A stretch of DNA of 64,000 bases from an uncultured Lachnospiraceae bacterium (GTDB taxonomy: Bacteria > Bacillota > Clostridia > Lachnospirales > Lachnospiraceae), in assembly GCA_910585545.1 (NCBI GenBank), contig CAJUFN010000001.1, positions 1-64,000 of the forward strand, given 5' to 3'. How positions within the stretch are numbered: the stretch's first letter is position 1; every line of letters begins with the position of its first letter. Under the pieces are notes generated by a model. The model was not told where the DNA came from, made no database searches, and worked only from the letters and a program-made list of their open reading frames with translations. Shown here piece after piece: positions 41,055 through 49,443 of this stretch. The position numbers were made by a program, and so were the translations under genes.

Positions 41055-42942
41055 CATATAAGAGTTCCAATTCTTGAGTGATCCCCGATTTTTCTTCCGA
41101 GAGCTCCCGGCATTTTAAAGAATTGGTATAAACTTCTTCTAAGGTCATTAACTCGTCGATTTCCTTGTCGCGTTGCTCTAATTTAGAAATTCGCTCTTCT
41201 GTCTTTTTTAAATCACTTAAGCGTTTACGCTCTTTGGCCTGTGCTTCTTTTTGTGCCTTCCAGTCAAGCTTTGCCACGGATTGAGGTTCCTGCTTTTGAA
41301 CAGGGGCAGAAACATCTTTTGCATAGGCGGCCCTAAGGGCTTCTTTCTTTTCGGTATAGTAATCATAATTCCCAATGTAATTGACAAAGGTATGATTGAC
41401 AAGTTCCAGAATGCGTGTGGCAGTCTGATTGATAAAATAACGGTCGTGAGATACATAAAGTATCGTTCCGGTATAGTCATTGAGCGCTTTTTCCAAAATT
41501 TCTTTCGATTGAATATCTAAATGGTTCGTTGGCTCATCCAAAATGAGAAAATTGGCTTCTGAGAGCATTAATTTTGCCAGGGAAACCCGACCGCGTTCGC
41601 CACCGCTTAAATCACCAATTAACTTGTATACATCATCCCCGGTAAATAAAAATGCTGCCAGCGTATTACGAATCTCGGTATTCGTAAGCGTCGGATAGGC
41701 ATCGGAAATCTCTTCGAAAATAGTTTTTTCCATATGAAGTACATGGTGCTCCTGGTCGTAATAACCTATATGTACATTCGCGCCTAACTTAAATGTTCCA
41801 GAGTCGGCAGGGATGACTTCGTTCAAGATTTTTAAAAGAGTCGTTTTACCAGTCCCATTATCGCCGATGACTGCCACGTGTTCTCCGCGTTTGATTTCGA
41901 AAGAAATATCCCGGAAAAGAAGTTGGCTGCCAAAAGCCTTGGAAAGCAATTCTACGGAAAGGACATCATTGCCGCTTGTGATGGAAGGTTCCAGATGAAA
42001 ATGAAGCTCGTTTGTACTTTCCACAGGTTTTTCCACGGGAGTAATCTTGGCAAGGAGCTTCTCACGGCTTTCTGCGCGCTTGATAGATTTTTCACGGTTG
42101 AAGGAGCGCAGCTTTGCGATAACTTCTTCATGATGCTTGATTTCTTGCTGCTGATTCAGATATTCTTTTAAGCGTGCTTCGCGAAGCTGTTGTTTTTTAT
42201 AGGCATAGTCGCTGTAGTTGCCTGCATACATACGAAGTTCACCGTAATCAAGTTCTATGACTTTTGTTACGACGCGGTTTAGGAAATAACGGTCATGGGA
42301 CACGATAAGTACGGCGCCGGAATAATTCATAAGATAGGTTTCCAGCCATGTGATGGAATTTAAGTCCAGATGGTTGGTAGGCTCGTCCAGAAGCAGAATA
42401 TCCGGTTTGGTAAGCAAAAGTTTTCCGAGTGCCACACGGGTTTTCTGACCGCCGGAAAGTGTATCTACCTGTTTGGAAAAGTCTTCTTCTGCAAATCCAA
42501 GCCCCTTTAATACACCGACGATCTCACTGTTGTAGGCATAACCGTCCTCCTGTTCAAATCGTTGCGTGAGCAAATGATAGGTCTTTAAGCGTTCGTCTAG
42601 GTCTGTGCCGGTGAGATGTTTTAACTCCTGTTCAATCGTGCGGATACGTTCTTCCATTTCGATGACTGCTGCCTTGGCAGTCTGCATTTCCTCTAAAATG
42701 CTGTTGCCGCTTTCCATTTCCTGGTGCTGGGAAAGATAACCGATAGATTTTCCCTTTGTAAGGATGACATTGCCCTCGTCGGAAGGAATCTGACCCATAA
42801 TGATCTTTAAAAGCGTTGTTTTGCCTGCGCCGTTGATTCCGACTAAGGCAGCCTTTTCCCGGTCTTCTATGTGAAAGGAGCCATTTTTTACGATTATCTG
42901 GTCTCCGAATGCTTTTGTGATATTATGACATGCTAATATCAT
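41029..42942 (-). CDS. ABC-F family ATPase
   Basis: Cytoplasmic twin-ATPase protein without membrane segments; ABC-F proteins act on the ribosome as translation factors or antibiotic-protection factors. An ATG at 42975 is in frame, but AGGAGG (complement of 42949-42954) sets ATG 42942 (637 residues, MILACHNITKAF). Seen: Walker A GINGAGKT and GDNGTGKT, signatures LSGGQKTR and LSGGERGR, Walker B LLLDEPTNHLD and LILDEPTNHLD, an inter-domain linker around EVIAKLRSFNREKSIKRAESR, and a C-terminal coiled coil. The tail resembles housekeeping YdiF/Uup-type members more than known resistance proteins, by eye only. Confidence 0.93.
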   Translation of the reverse strand: MILACHNITKAFGDQIIVKNGSFHIEDREKAALVGINGAGKTTLLKIIMGQIPSDEGNVILTKGKSIGYLSQHQEMESGNSILEEMQTAKAAVIEMEERIRTIEQELKHLTGTDLDERLKTYHLLTQRFEQEDGYAYNSEIVGVLKGLGFAEEDFSKQVDTLSGGQKTRVALGKLLLTKPDILLLDEPTNHLDLNSITWLETYLMNYSGAVLIVSHDRYFLNRVVTKVIELDYGELRMYAGNYSDYAYKKQQLREARLKEYLNQQQEIKHHEEVIAKLRSFNREKSIKRAESREKLLAKITPVEKPVESTNELHFHLEPSITSGNDVLSVELLSKAFGSQLLFRDISFEIKRGEHVAVIGDNGTGKTTLLKILNEVIPADSGTFKLGANVHIGYYDQEHHVLHMEKTIFEEISDAYPTLTNTEIRNTLAAFLFTGDDVYKLIGDLSGGERGRVSLAKLMLSEANFLILDEPTNHLDIQSKEILEKALNDYTGTILYVSHDRYFINQTATRILELVNHTFVNYIGNYDYYTEKKEALRAAYAKDVSAPVQKQEPQSVAKLDWKAQKEAQAKERKRLSDLKKTEERISKLEQRDKEIDELMTLEEVYTNSLKCRELSEEKSGITQELELLYEKWEELAE

Positions 42943-42973
42943 AGTGTACCTCCTGATAATTACAATCCTTATC

Positions 42974-43001
42974 ATTATATCTGATTTTGTGTAAATTTCA
43001 A
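42974..43001 (-). promoter_or_regulatory. ABC-F gene promoter
   Basis: On the minus strand TTGAAA (42996-43001) and TATAAT (42974-42979) with 16-bp spacing, 31 bp upstream of the ATG. Confidence 0.75.
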
Positions 43002-43029
43002 TAAAAACAGATAAAAGAAGATGAAAAAA

Positions 43030-43058
43030 TTGACTTTAAACTTACTATTTTATATAAT
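43030..43058 (+). promoter_or_regulatory. rex promoter
   Basis: TTGACT (43030-43035) and TATAAT (43053-43058) with 17-bp spacing, 38 bp before the rex start. No TTGTTAA-type Rex operator was recognised here. Confidence 0.8.
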
Positions 43059-43096
43059 AATTTGTAGAGTAAAAGAAGAATGGTAGGTAGCGAAAC

Positions 43097-43747
43097 ATGC
43101 AGGAAAGAGAGATTTCCCAGGCAGTCATAAGAAGGCTTCCACGATATCATCGTTATCTTGGAGAGTTGTTGGAAAACGGATTAGAGCGGATTTCTTCAAA
43201 CGATCTGAGTAAAGCGATGAAAGTTACTGCATCACAGATACGTCAGGACCTTAATAATTTTGGCGGTTTTGGTCAGCAAGGATATGGATATAATGTAAAA
43301 TATCTTCATACGGAGATTGGAAAAATTCTGGGTCTTGATAAAAAGCATAGTATGGTCATTATCGGAGCAGGGAATTTAGGACAGGCACTTGCAAACTATC
43401 AAAGATTTGAGAAAAGCGGTTTTGTTTTGAAAGGACTTTTTGATGTGAATCCAAAGCTTCAAGGATTAACTGTCCGCGGTGTAGAGATTCGGATGATGGA
43501 TGAACTACAGAATTTTGTACGTCAAAATCAAGTTGAGATAGCGGTTCTTACACTTCCGAAAGAGAAGGCAATTGAAGCGGCGAATCGTTTAGTAGAATAT
43601 GGAGTAAAAGCAATCTGGAATTTTGCACATACAGATTTGACTTTGCCGGAAAATATCATTGTTGAAAATGTTCATTTGTCAGAAAGTCTGATGCAGCTTT
43701 CCTATAAGATCACAAGATATGAGAAAGAACATTCAAAAGTGGAATAA
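43097..43747 (+). CDS. rex: redox-sensing transcriptional repressor Rex
   Basis: Repressor that senses the NADH/NAD+ ratio and controls fermentation genes. The 216 residues have an N-terminal winged helix (VIRRLPRYHRYLGEL, then SNDLSKAMKVTASQIRQDL) and a Rossmann domain with GAGNLGQALANY. The C-terminal swapped helix is present. Monocistronic: own promoter and strong terminator. Likely targets cannot be shown in this window. Confidence 0.96.
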   Translation: MQEREISQAVIRRLPRYHRYLGELLENGLERISSNDLSKAMKVTASQIRQDLNNFGGFGQQGYGYNVKYLHTEIGKILGLDKKHSMVIIGAGNLGQALANYQRFEKSGFVLKGLFDVNPKLQGLTVRGVEIRMMDELQNFVRQNQVEIAVLTLPKEKAIEAANRLVEYGVKAIWNFAHTDLTLPENIIVENVHLSESLMQLSYKITRYEKEHSKVE

Positions 43748-43760
43748 AGACAATGAATGA

Positions 43761-43802
43761 CAACGTGTATGGGAAGCAAAAGCTTTGTACACGTTGTTTT
43801 TA
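43761..43802 (+). terminator. terminator of rex
   Basis: CAACGTGTA (43761-43769) pairs with TACACGTTG (43788-43796), an inner AAGC/GCTT stem (43774-43777 with 43782-43785) lies in the loop, and a T run follows. Confidence 0.9.
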
Positions 43803-43808
43803 ATCTTA

Positions 43809-43849
43809 TAGGAAACACCTTGTCACGCTAAAGCGTGAAAGTTTTCCTA
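43809..43849. repeat. nested hairpin element upstream of nnr
   Basis: Outer arms TAGGAAA (43809-43815) / TTTCCTA (43843-43849) enclose the inner stem CACGCT/AGCGTG (43824-43829 with 43832-43837, loop AA). The outer arms match the core of the larger repeat at 29522-29559. It lies in the 5' untranslated region of the nnr operon or just before it, so it could be a degenerate repeat or a leader structure. Confidence 0.55.
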
Positions 43850-43874
43850 AATCCAGTAAAAAGAGGTGACAGGT

Positions 43875-45377
43875 TTGCGGTATTTGCCGGATGCGGTGCA
43901 GATGAAGGATGCAGATACATTTACAATAGACACGATAGGGATTCCGTCAATGGTATTGATGGAAAGAGCAGCATATGCATTTGTCTGTACACTGAAAGAA
44001 AAGATAAAAAGTATAGGGAAAATACTGGTTGTATGCGGTTCCGGCAATAATGGCGGGGATGGTTTTGCAGCAGCACGTATGCTGGTACAAGAAGGATATG
44101 AAGTGCATATCATCTTTGCCGGGCGGGAAGAGTCTTGCACAAAAGAGACGAAGCAGCAGAAAAAAATTGCGGAAAATCTGGGGATTTCTATATCGGGTGC
44201 GGAAAATCTGAACCGCTTCAGAAAAGATGAATATAGTGTTATCATAGACGCTTTATTTGGGATTGGAATAAACAGAAGAATAGAAGGAACCTATCAGCAG
44301 ATCGTAGAAAAATTAAATCAGATGGAAGCTTATAAAGCAGCAATGGATATTCCTTCCGGGATAAATGGTACGACCGGAGAAGTTATGGGATGTGCATTTA
44401 AAGCCGAACTTACCGTCACTTTTGGGTTTGAAAAAACAGGAACGGTGCTTTTTCCGGGACGTTTATATGCAGGAGAAGTAATCTCAAAGGATATCGGTAT
44501 CTCAAAGGCTTGCTGTGAATCCGATAGAAGAATTCGCTATACGTTGGAAAAGAAAGATTTGGAGAAAATTCTTCCGAAACGAAAAGCAGATTCGCATAAG
44601 GGAAGTTATGGGAAAATATTTTTGATCGCGGGAAGCAAAGGGATGGCAGGCGCTTCGTTTCTTGCGGCGAAAGCAGCTTACCGGACCGGAGCGGGCATGG
44701 TAAGAATTTATACGGTAAAAGAGAATCTGTCAGTGCTTCAGACCCTGATTCCGGAGGCAATTATAGAGGTTTATGAAGAATTTGATAAAGAGCAGATCGA
44801 CAGATGCCTCGCATGGGCAGACGTAATGGCAGTCGGACCAGGGATTGGGCAGAGTGTTTTGAGTGAGAAAATCATGTCTTATGTCTTGGAAAAATGTAAA
44901 ACTACGTGTATCATAGATGCAGATGGTTTGAATCTTTTGGCAAAGCATAGCGAATGGTATGCATTTTCAAATGGTTCCTGGATTGTAACTCCGCATCTTC
45001 TGGAGATGAGCAGGCTTACAGGAGAGGCGGTAGAAAAGATAAAGAAGAAGCGATTTGAAGTTCTGGAAACATATATATTGGCGCATAAAGTAACTTGTGT
45101 ATTAAAAGATGCAAGGACGTTTGTGCAAAAAGAAAATGAAAGAGGATACATCAACACGACAGGAAATGCAGCAATGGCAAAAGCGGGGGCAGGAGATGTT
45201 CTTACCGGAATCATTGCAGGACTTGCCGCACAGGGATTGGAATCTTATGAAGCAGCTGTCTGCGGCGTGTTGCTTCATGGGCTTGCAGGGGATACAAAGA
45301 GGCAGGAAATGGGTGCATATTCCGTCCTTGCGCATGATTTGACCGATGGGATTGCACAGATTATGAAAGAAATATAA
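43875..45377 (+). CDS. nnr: bifunctional NAD(P)HX epimerase/dehydratase
   Basis: Repairs damaged (hydrated) NADH and NADPH. Two domains: YjeF_N epimerase (about 1-215; GSGNNGGDGFAAAR, DALFGIG) and ADP/ATP-dependent dehydratase of ribokinase fold (about 225-495; IAGSKGMAGA, AVGPGIG, NTTGNAAMAKAGAGDVLTG). Start: the frame opens with GTG 43866, but AGAGGTG (43861-43867) sits 7 nt before TTG 43875, giving 500 residues (MRYLPDAVQMK). alr follows after 16 bp; nnr-alr-mazF is a recurrent order in Firmicutes. Confidence 0.94.
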   Translation: MRYLPDAVQMKDADTFTIDTIGIPSMVLMERAAYAFVCTLKEKIKSIGKILVVCGSGNNGGDGFAAARMLVQEGYEVHIIFAGREESCTKETKQQKKIAENLGISISGAENLNRFRKDEYSVIIDALFGIGINRRIEGTYQQIVEKLNQMEAYKAAMDIPSGINGTTGEVMGCAFKAELTVTFGFEKTGTVLFPGRLYAGEVISKDIGISKACCESDRRIRYTLEKKDLEKILPKRKADSHKGSYGKIFLIAGSKGMAGASFLAAKAAYRTGAGMVRIYTVKENLSVLQTLIPEAIIEVYEEFDKEQIDRCLAWADVMAVGPGIGQSVLSEKIMSYVLEKCKTTCIIDADGLNLLAKHSEWYAFSNGSWIVTPHLLEMSRLTGEAVEKIKKKRFEVLETYILAHKVTCVLKDARTFVQKENERGYINTTGNAAMAKAGAGDVLTGIIAGLAAQGLESYEAAVCGVLLHGLAGDTKRQEMGAYSVLAHDLTDGIAQIMKEI

Positions 45378-45393
45378 GAGAGGTAGAATAGAT

Positions 45394-46560
45394 TTGAAAA
45401 GTTACAGCAGAGTGTATGCAAAAATAGATTTGGATGCAATTATGTACAACATGGAACAAATGCATCAAAATGTAAAGAAAGACACGAAGATGATCGCGGT
45501 TATAAAAACAGACGGATACGGGCATGGAGCAGTTCAGATCGCGCAGATGTTTGAGCAGGTCGATTATATATGGGGATATGCCGTGGCAACCCTGGATGAG
45601 GCGACACAGCTTAGGATTAATCATATCGAGAAACCGATACTTGTATTAGGTTGTATTTTCCCGGATCAGTATGTGATGATGCTGCAGGAAGATATTCGTA
45701 TGAATGTGTATGAGGAGGAGATGGCGCAGGCGATTTCTTATTTGGCTCAAAAGCTTGGAAAGACGGCTTATATTCATATCAAGCTGGAAACCGGTATGGG
45801 ACGGCTTGGATTTGAGACAGATGAGGAAAGCATTGCGGCAATCAAACGGATCTCGGCGCTGCCGAATATTTGTCTGGAAGGGATTTTCACACATTTTGCT
45901 AAGTCTGACGAAACAGATAAGACATTTACAAAAATGCAGATGGAAAAGTATGATTGGATGGTAAAGCGTCTGGAAGAAGAAAGCGTATATTTTCTATACC
46001 AGCATTGTTCTAACAGTGCGGGAATTATCGATGTTCCGGAGGCAAACAAAGATATGGTAAGGGCAGGGATCGCGATGTATGGTCTTTATCCATCCCAGGA
46101 TGTAGATCAGTCTCGTATTCATTTAAAACCGGCTCTGGAGTTAAAGTCCCATGTAGCATTTGTAAAAACGATTCATGCCGGGACCCCTGTCAGCTATGGA
46201 GGAACCTATGTGGCAAAACAGGATACAATCGTAGCGACGATCCCGATAGGATATGGGGATGGATATCCAAGGAGCCTCTCCAACAAAGGATATGTACTGA
46301 TTAATGGCAAAAAAGCTCCGATTATCGGAAGGGTGTGTATGGATCAGCTTATGGTGGATGTGACAGAAATCAAAGACGTAAAGTTTGGAGATGAAGTCGT
46401 ATTGATCGGAAAAAGCAAGGACGCGTATCTTCCGGTGGAAGTCTTAAGCGAACTTTCCGGCCGGTTTAACTATGAATTCGTATGCGATCTTGGAAAGCGT
46501 ATTCCAAGAGTATATGTTCAGAGCGGGGCTATCGTAGAACAAGTAGATTATTTTGAATAG
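45394..46560 (+). CDS. alr: alanine racemase
   Basis: PLP enzyme making D-alanine for peptidoglycan. TTG start at 45394 with AGAGAGG at 45377-45382. In 388 residues, Lys38 in AVIKTDGYGHG binds PLP and Tyr268 in PVSYGG is the second catalytic base; the C-terminal beta domain holds PIIGRVCMDQLMVDV. Between nnr and mazF, as is common in Firmicutes. Confidence 0.97.
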   Translation: MKSYSRVYAKIDLDAIMYNMEQMHQNVKKDTKMIAVIKTDGYGHGAVQIAQMFEQVDYIWGYAVATLDEATQLRINHIEKPILVLGCIFPDQYVMMLQEDIRMNVYEEEMAQAISYLAQKLGKTAYIHIKLETGMGRLGFETDEESIAAIKRISALPNICLEGIFTHFAKSDETDKTFTKMQMEKYDWMVKRLEEESVYFLYQHCSNSAGIIDVPEANKDMVRAGIAMYGLYPSQDVDQSRIHLKPALELKSHVAFVKTIHAGTPVSYGGTYVAKQDTIVATIPIGYGDGYPRSLSNKGYVLINGKKAPIIGRVCMDQLMVDVTEIKDVKFGDEVVLIGKSKDAYLPVEVLSELSGRFNYEFVCDLGKRIPRVYVQSGAIVEQVDYFE

Positions 46561-46639
46561 GAACCACAAAGGATTGCCTGAATACATTCGAAAAAGATGG
46601 AAATACTGAGAATATCTTAAAATTCGGAGTGTGAAAAAA

Positions 46640-46987
46640 TTGCAGGTAAGACGTGGAGATATATATTATGCAGATTTAAGTCCGGTCATTGGATCGGAAC
46701 AGGGCGGAATAAGACCGGTCCTGATTATACAAAACGATATTGGAAACAGACACAGCCCGACTGTGATCTGTGCCGCGATAACATCAAAAATGAATAAAGC
46801 GAAGCTGCCGACACATGTGGAAATCGATGCGAAGCGTTATCAGATCGTAAAAAATTCTGTGATCTTGCTGGAACAGATACGGACCATCGATAAAAAGAGG
46901 CTAAAAGAACATGTGTGTCATGTGGATGAAGCATTGATGAAAAAAGTAAATGAGGCGATCAAAGTCAGTTTTGAGCTTCATACATAA
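46640..46987 (+). CDS. mazF: MazF/NdoA-type mRNA interferase
   Basis: Sequence-specific endoribonuclease toxin of type II toxin-antitoxin systems. GTG 46631 opens the frame only 1 nt after GGAG (46626-46629); TTG 46640 at 10-nt spacing gives the family N-terminus (MQVRRGDIYYADLSP, 115 residues). Key features seen: RRGDIYYADL, GGIRPVLIIQND, and the C-terminal segment EQIRTIDKKRL. In Bacillus a MazE-like antitoxin sits between alr and this gene; here the 79-bp gap holds no credible antitoxin ORF. The antitoxin may be elsewhere or absent. Confidence 0.93.
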   Translation: MQVRRGDIYYADLSPVIGSEQGGIRPVLIIQNDIGNRHSPTVICAAITSKMNKAKLPTHVEIDAKRYQIVKNSVILLEQIRTIDKKRLKEHVCHVDEALMKKVNEAIKVSFELHT

Positions 46988-47001
46988 CAAAGGAGTAGGA
47001 A

Positions 47002-47847
47002 ATGGAAGAGGAAAAAAGTCTTCTAAGGAAAATGGCAGATATGTTCTCGGATGCCTTGGATGATGAGGAAGATGTGGCACATGAGATACTGACATTGGCA
47101 CAGGAAGCAAAAGAACAAGGAAAAATTAAAGCAAGCGAGCTGGAGCTTCTTAAGAATGTTTTTTCTTTTGAAGAAAAAAACGTGAAAGATATTATGACGC
47201 ATCGCAAACGGATCCTGGCGCTTGATGAAGAGGAGACACTTGAAGAGGCGCTTGTATTTATTCTTGAGCAAGGAAATACAAGATATCCGGTTTATGAAGG
47301 TGATATTGATAATGTAAAAGGCATTTTGCATCTTAAAGACGCGATGCGTTATTATCTTAAGGAACGTAACCATAAGAAGAAATTAAAAGATTTAAAGGGC
47401 TGTGTGCGAAAGGCGATGTTTGTCCCGGAGACGAGGAGTATTGCCAAGCTTTTAAGACAGATGCAGACAGGGCATACACATATCGTCGTCGTACTGGATG
47501 AATATGGACAGACATCCGGAATTGTGGCAATGGAAGACATCATTGAGGAGCTGGTGGGAAATATTCTGGATGAATATGACCGGGAGGAAAAACTCATTGT
47601 CAGGCGCGCAGACGGTACATACGTGGTACAAGGCACGACAGAACTGGATGAATTAGCTAAGATTTTGCAGATTGAATTTGAATTTGAGGAAGAGGAATAT
47701 GAGACGTTAAACGGATTTTTGATCTATAAATTAGAACGTATTCCTACCGAAGAAGAAAAGCTTTCGGTAGAATATGCAGGGTACTGTTTCGAGATATTGT
47801 CGATGGACGAGAATATGATACGGGATGTAAGAGTGATACGTTTGTAG
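47002..47847 (+). CDS. CBS-domain protein of the CorC/HlyC type, without membrane domain
   Basis: The 281 residues hold a short acidic N-terminus, a CBS pair (about 65-190) and a C-terminal CorC/HlyC (transporter-associated) domain (about 200-280). The membrane DUF21 domain of the related transporters is missing, so this is a soluble CorC-like protein. Such proteins are linked to cation (Mg2+/Co2+) efflux; the function here is unproved. GGAG before ATG 47002; it begins 14 bp after mazF and is probably co-transcribed with alr-mazF. Confidence 0.82.
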   Translation: MEEEKSLLRKMADMFSDALDDEEDVAHEILTLAQEAKEQGKIKASELELLKNVFSFEEKNVKDIMTHRKRILALDEEETLEEALVFILEQGNTRYPVYEGDIDNVKGILHLKDAMRYYLKERNHKKKLKDLKGCVRKAMFVPETRSIAKLLRQMQTGHTHIVVVLDEYGQTSGIVAMEDIIEELVGNILDEYDREEKLIVRRADGTYVVQGTTELDELAKILQIEFEFEEEEYETLNGFLIYKLERIPTEEEKLSVEYAGYCFEILSMDENMIRDVRVIRL

Positions 47848-47856
47848 TGTTTTTTC

Positions 47857-47885
47857 TTGTCAGAGGAAAGAAAGAGTGTTAAAAT
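47857..47885 (+). promoter_or_regulatory. yebC promoter
   Basis: TTGTCA (47857-47862) and TAAAAT (47880-47885) with 17-bp spacing, plus a TG at 47877-47878 making an extended -10. Confidence 0.75.
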
Positions 47886-47924
47886 ATAAAAATGTATGAG
47901 AAAAAGAATAAGGAGTAGATAAAG

Positions 47925-48656
47925 ATGTCAGGACATTCAAAATTTGCTAACATTAAACATAAAAAAGAAAAGAATGATGCTGCAAAGGGCAAGATTTTTA
48001 CGAAACTTGGAAGAGAGATTGCAGTAGCAGTAAAAGAAGGCGGCGGAGCGGATCCTGCGAATAACAGCAGATTGCGTGATATTATTGCGAAAGCGAAAGC
48101 AAATAATATGCCGAATGATAACATAGAAAGAAGTATCAAAAAGGCGGCAGGTGATGCAAACGCATCTAATTATGAGCGTGTTACATATGAGGGTTACGGT
48201 CCAAATGGTACCGCGATCATTGTAGAAGCGCTTACCGATAATAAAAACCGTACGGCATCCAATGTAAGGAATGCATTCACAAAAGGAAGCGGCAATATAG
48301 GAACACAAGGCTGCGTATCTTTTATGTTTGACCGAAAAGGACAGATCATCGTGGCGAAAGAAGAGTGCGAGATGGATGCGGATGAGCTTATGATGATGGC
48401 ATTGGATTTCGGAGCAGAAGATTTTGGAGAAGAAGAGGACAGTTTTGAGATTCTTACCGATCCGGATGATTTCAGCGAAGTGCGTTTGAAATTAGAAGAA
48501 GCAGGTATTGCAATGGCAAGCGCCGAAGTAACAATGATTCCGCAGACATGGGTGGAACTTACGGACGAGACTGATCTTAAGAATATCCAGAAGACGCTTG
48601 ATTTACTTGAGGAAGATGATGACGTTCAGGATGTGTACCACAACTGGGATGAATAA
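47925..48656 (+). CDS. yebC: YebC/PmpR family (TACO1-like) protein
   Basis: Family members bind the ribosome or DNA and are implicated in easing translation of proline-rich stretches or in transcriptional control. The 243 residues match the family from MSGHSKFANIKHKKEKND through NPNDNIERSIKKA-like and TDNKNRTASNVRN segments. AAGGAG precedes ATG 47925. It has its own promoter and is followed after 23 bp by the CFI-box gene. Confidence 0.93.
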   Translation: MSGHSKFANIKHKKEKNDAAKGKIFTKLGREIAVAVKEGGGADPANNSRLRDIIAKAKANNMPNDNIERSIKKAAGDANASNYERVTYEGYGPNGTAIIVEALTDNKNRTASNVRNAFTKGSGNIGTQGCVSFMFDRKGQIIVAKEECEMDADELMMMALDFGAEDFGEEEDSFEILTDPDDFSEVRLKLEEAGIAMASAEVTMIPQTWVELTDETDLKNIQKTLDLLEEDDDVQDVYHNWDE

Positions 48657-48679
48657 AAATCTTTTGAGGGAGTGAGAAG

Positions 48680-49423
48680 ATGAACGAAGCACGAAACAGC
48701 AGCATGCATGGACTTTTTTTGCGGGCAGTAGAATTGCTGTCGGAATTTAATCGTGAAAAATATGAAAATGCATTCAAAGACTTTTTTGCGCAGCAGAAGT
48801 CTTTGTTGGATGAGCTTCTTCAGATATGCAAGGAAGATAAAACAGAGGAGATCATTTCTGTGATCCCGGATTTTGCAAAACAGAATTTGGACAAATTGCA
48901 GAGTAAGGCAGATAAAATGACCCGTCAGACGGAATATAATATGGCGATGGCTGTGTATGTGTTCCCGTTGTTTGTTTATCAGAGAGAACCGCAGATGGAA
49001 CAGCTTGCAAAAGATATTGCACAGTACTGGAACAGAATAATGGGCCAAAGCGTAAAAGTATCTGAATATGAAACCGTAAGCGGCGGATTCAAAAGAAGGC
49101 TTTGTTATATCACGACGGCAGTATGTGAAAGCCTTGGAAAGACGGATGAATGCTATGAATTGAATCTTTTACGGAACTACCGTGACGGATATCTTCTGGA
49201 AGAATGCGGTGAAAGAGCCCGGGTGAGAGAATATTACAGTGTTGCACCGACCATTGTAAAAAGAATTGATCGAATGGAAAATGCAAAAGAGATATATAAG
49301 AATATATGGGATACGTATCTTAGCTCTTGCATTTCTTGTATTGAAGAAGGCAGGAAACAGGAATGCGAAGAAATTTACAGCGATATGGTAAAAGCATTGG
49401 AAAAAGAGTATTTGTATTCTTAA
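48680..49423 (+). CDS. uncharacterised protein with CFI-box motif
   Basis: Function not known. The 247 residues are mostly helical and soluble. A segment near 138-170 reads CYITTAVCESLGK, then CYELNLLRNYRDGYL. This matches the CFI-box pattern (C-[FY]-I-x-T-A ... LRxFRDxxL) found in varied bacterial proteins of unknown role. A Cys-rich stretch (SSCISCIEE) lies near the C-terminus. It lies between yebC and metY with short gaps and may be co-transcribed with either. Confidence 0.75.
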   Translation: MNEARNSSMHGLFLRAVELLSEFNREKYENAFKDFFAQQKSLLDELLQICKEDKTEEIISVIPDFAKQNLDKLQSKADKMTRQTEYNMAMAVYVFPLFVYQREPQMEQLAKDIAQYWNRIMGQSVKVSEYETVSGGFKRRLCYITTAVCESLGKTDECYELNLLRNYRDGYLLEECGERARVREYYSVAPTIVKRIDRMENAKEIYKNIWDTYLSSCISCIEEGRKQECEEIYSDMVKALEKEYLYS

Positions 49424-49443
49424 TGACATAAAGGAGGAAGATT

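Noticed and set aside
46561..46639. A hidden antitoxin ORF between alr and mazF
   Set aside because: The best frame, starting with a TTG near 46574, has only about a dozen codons, without a ribbon-helix-helix pattern.
48680..49423. Frameshift or truncation in the CFI-box gene
   Set aside because: The reading frame is continuous, with a good ribosome site and a normal stop. It is simply uncharacterised.
49424..49443. S-box/T-box leader before metY
   Set aside because: Only 20 bp separate it from the previous gene and they hold just the ribosome site.
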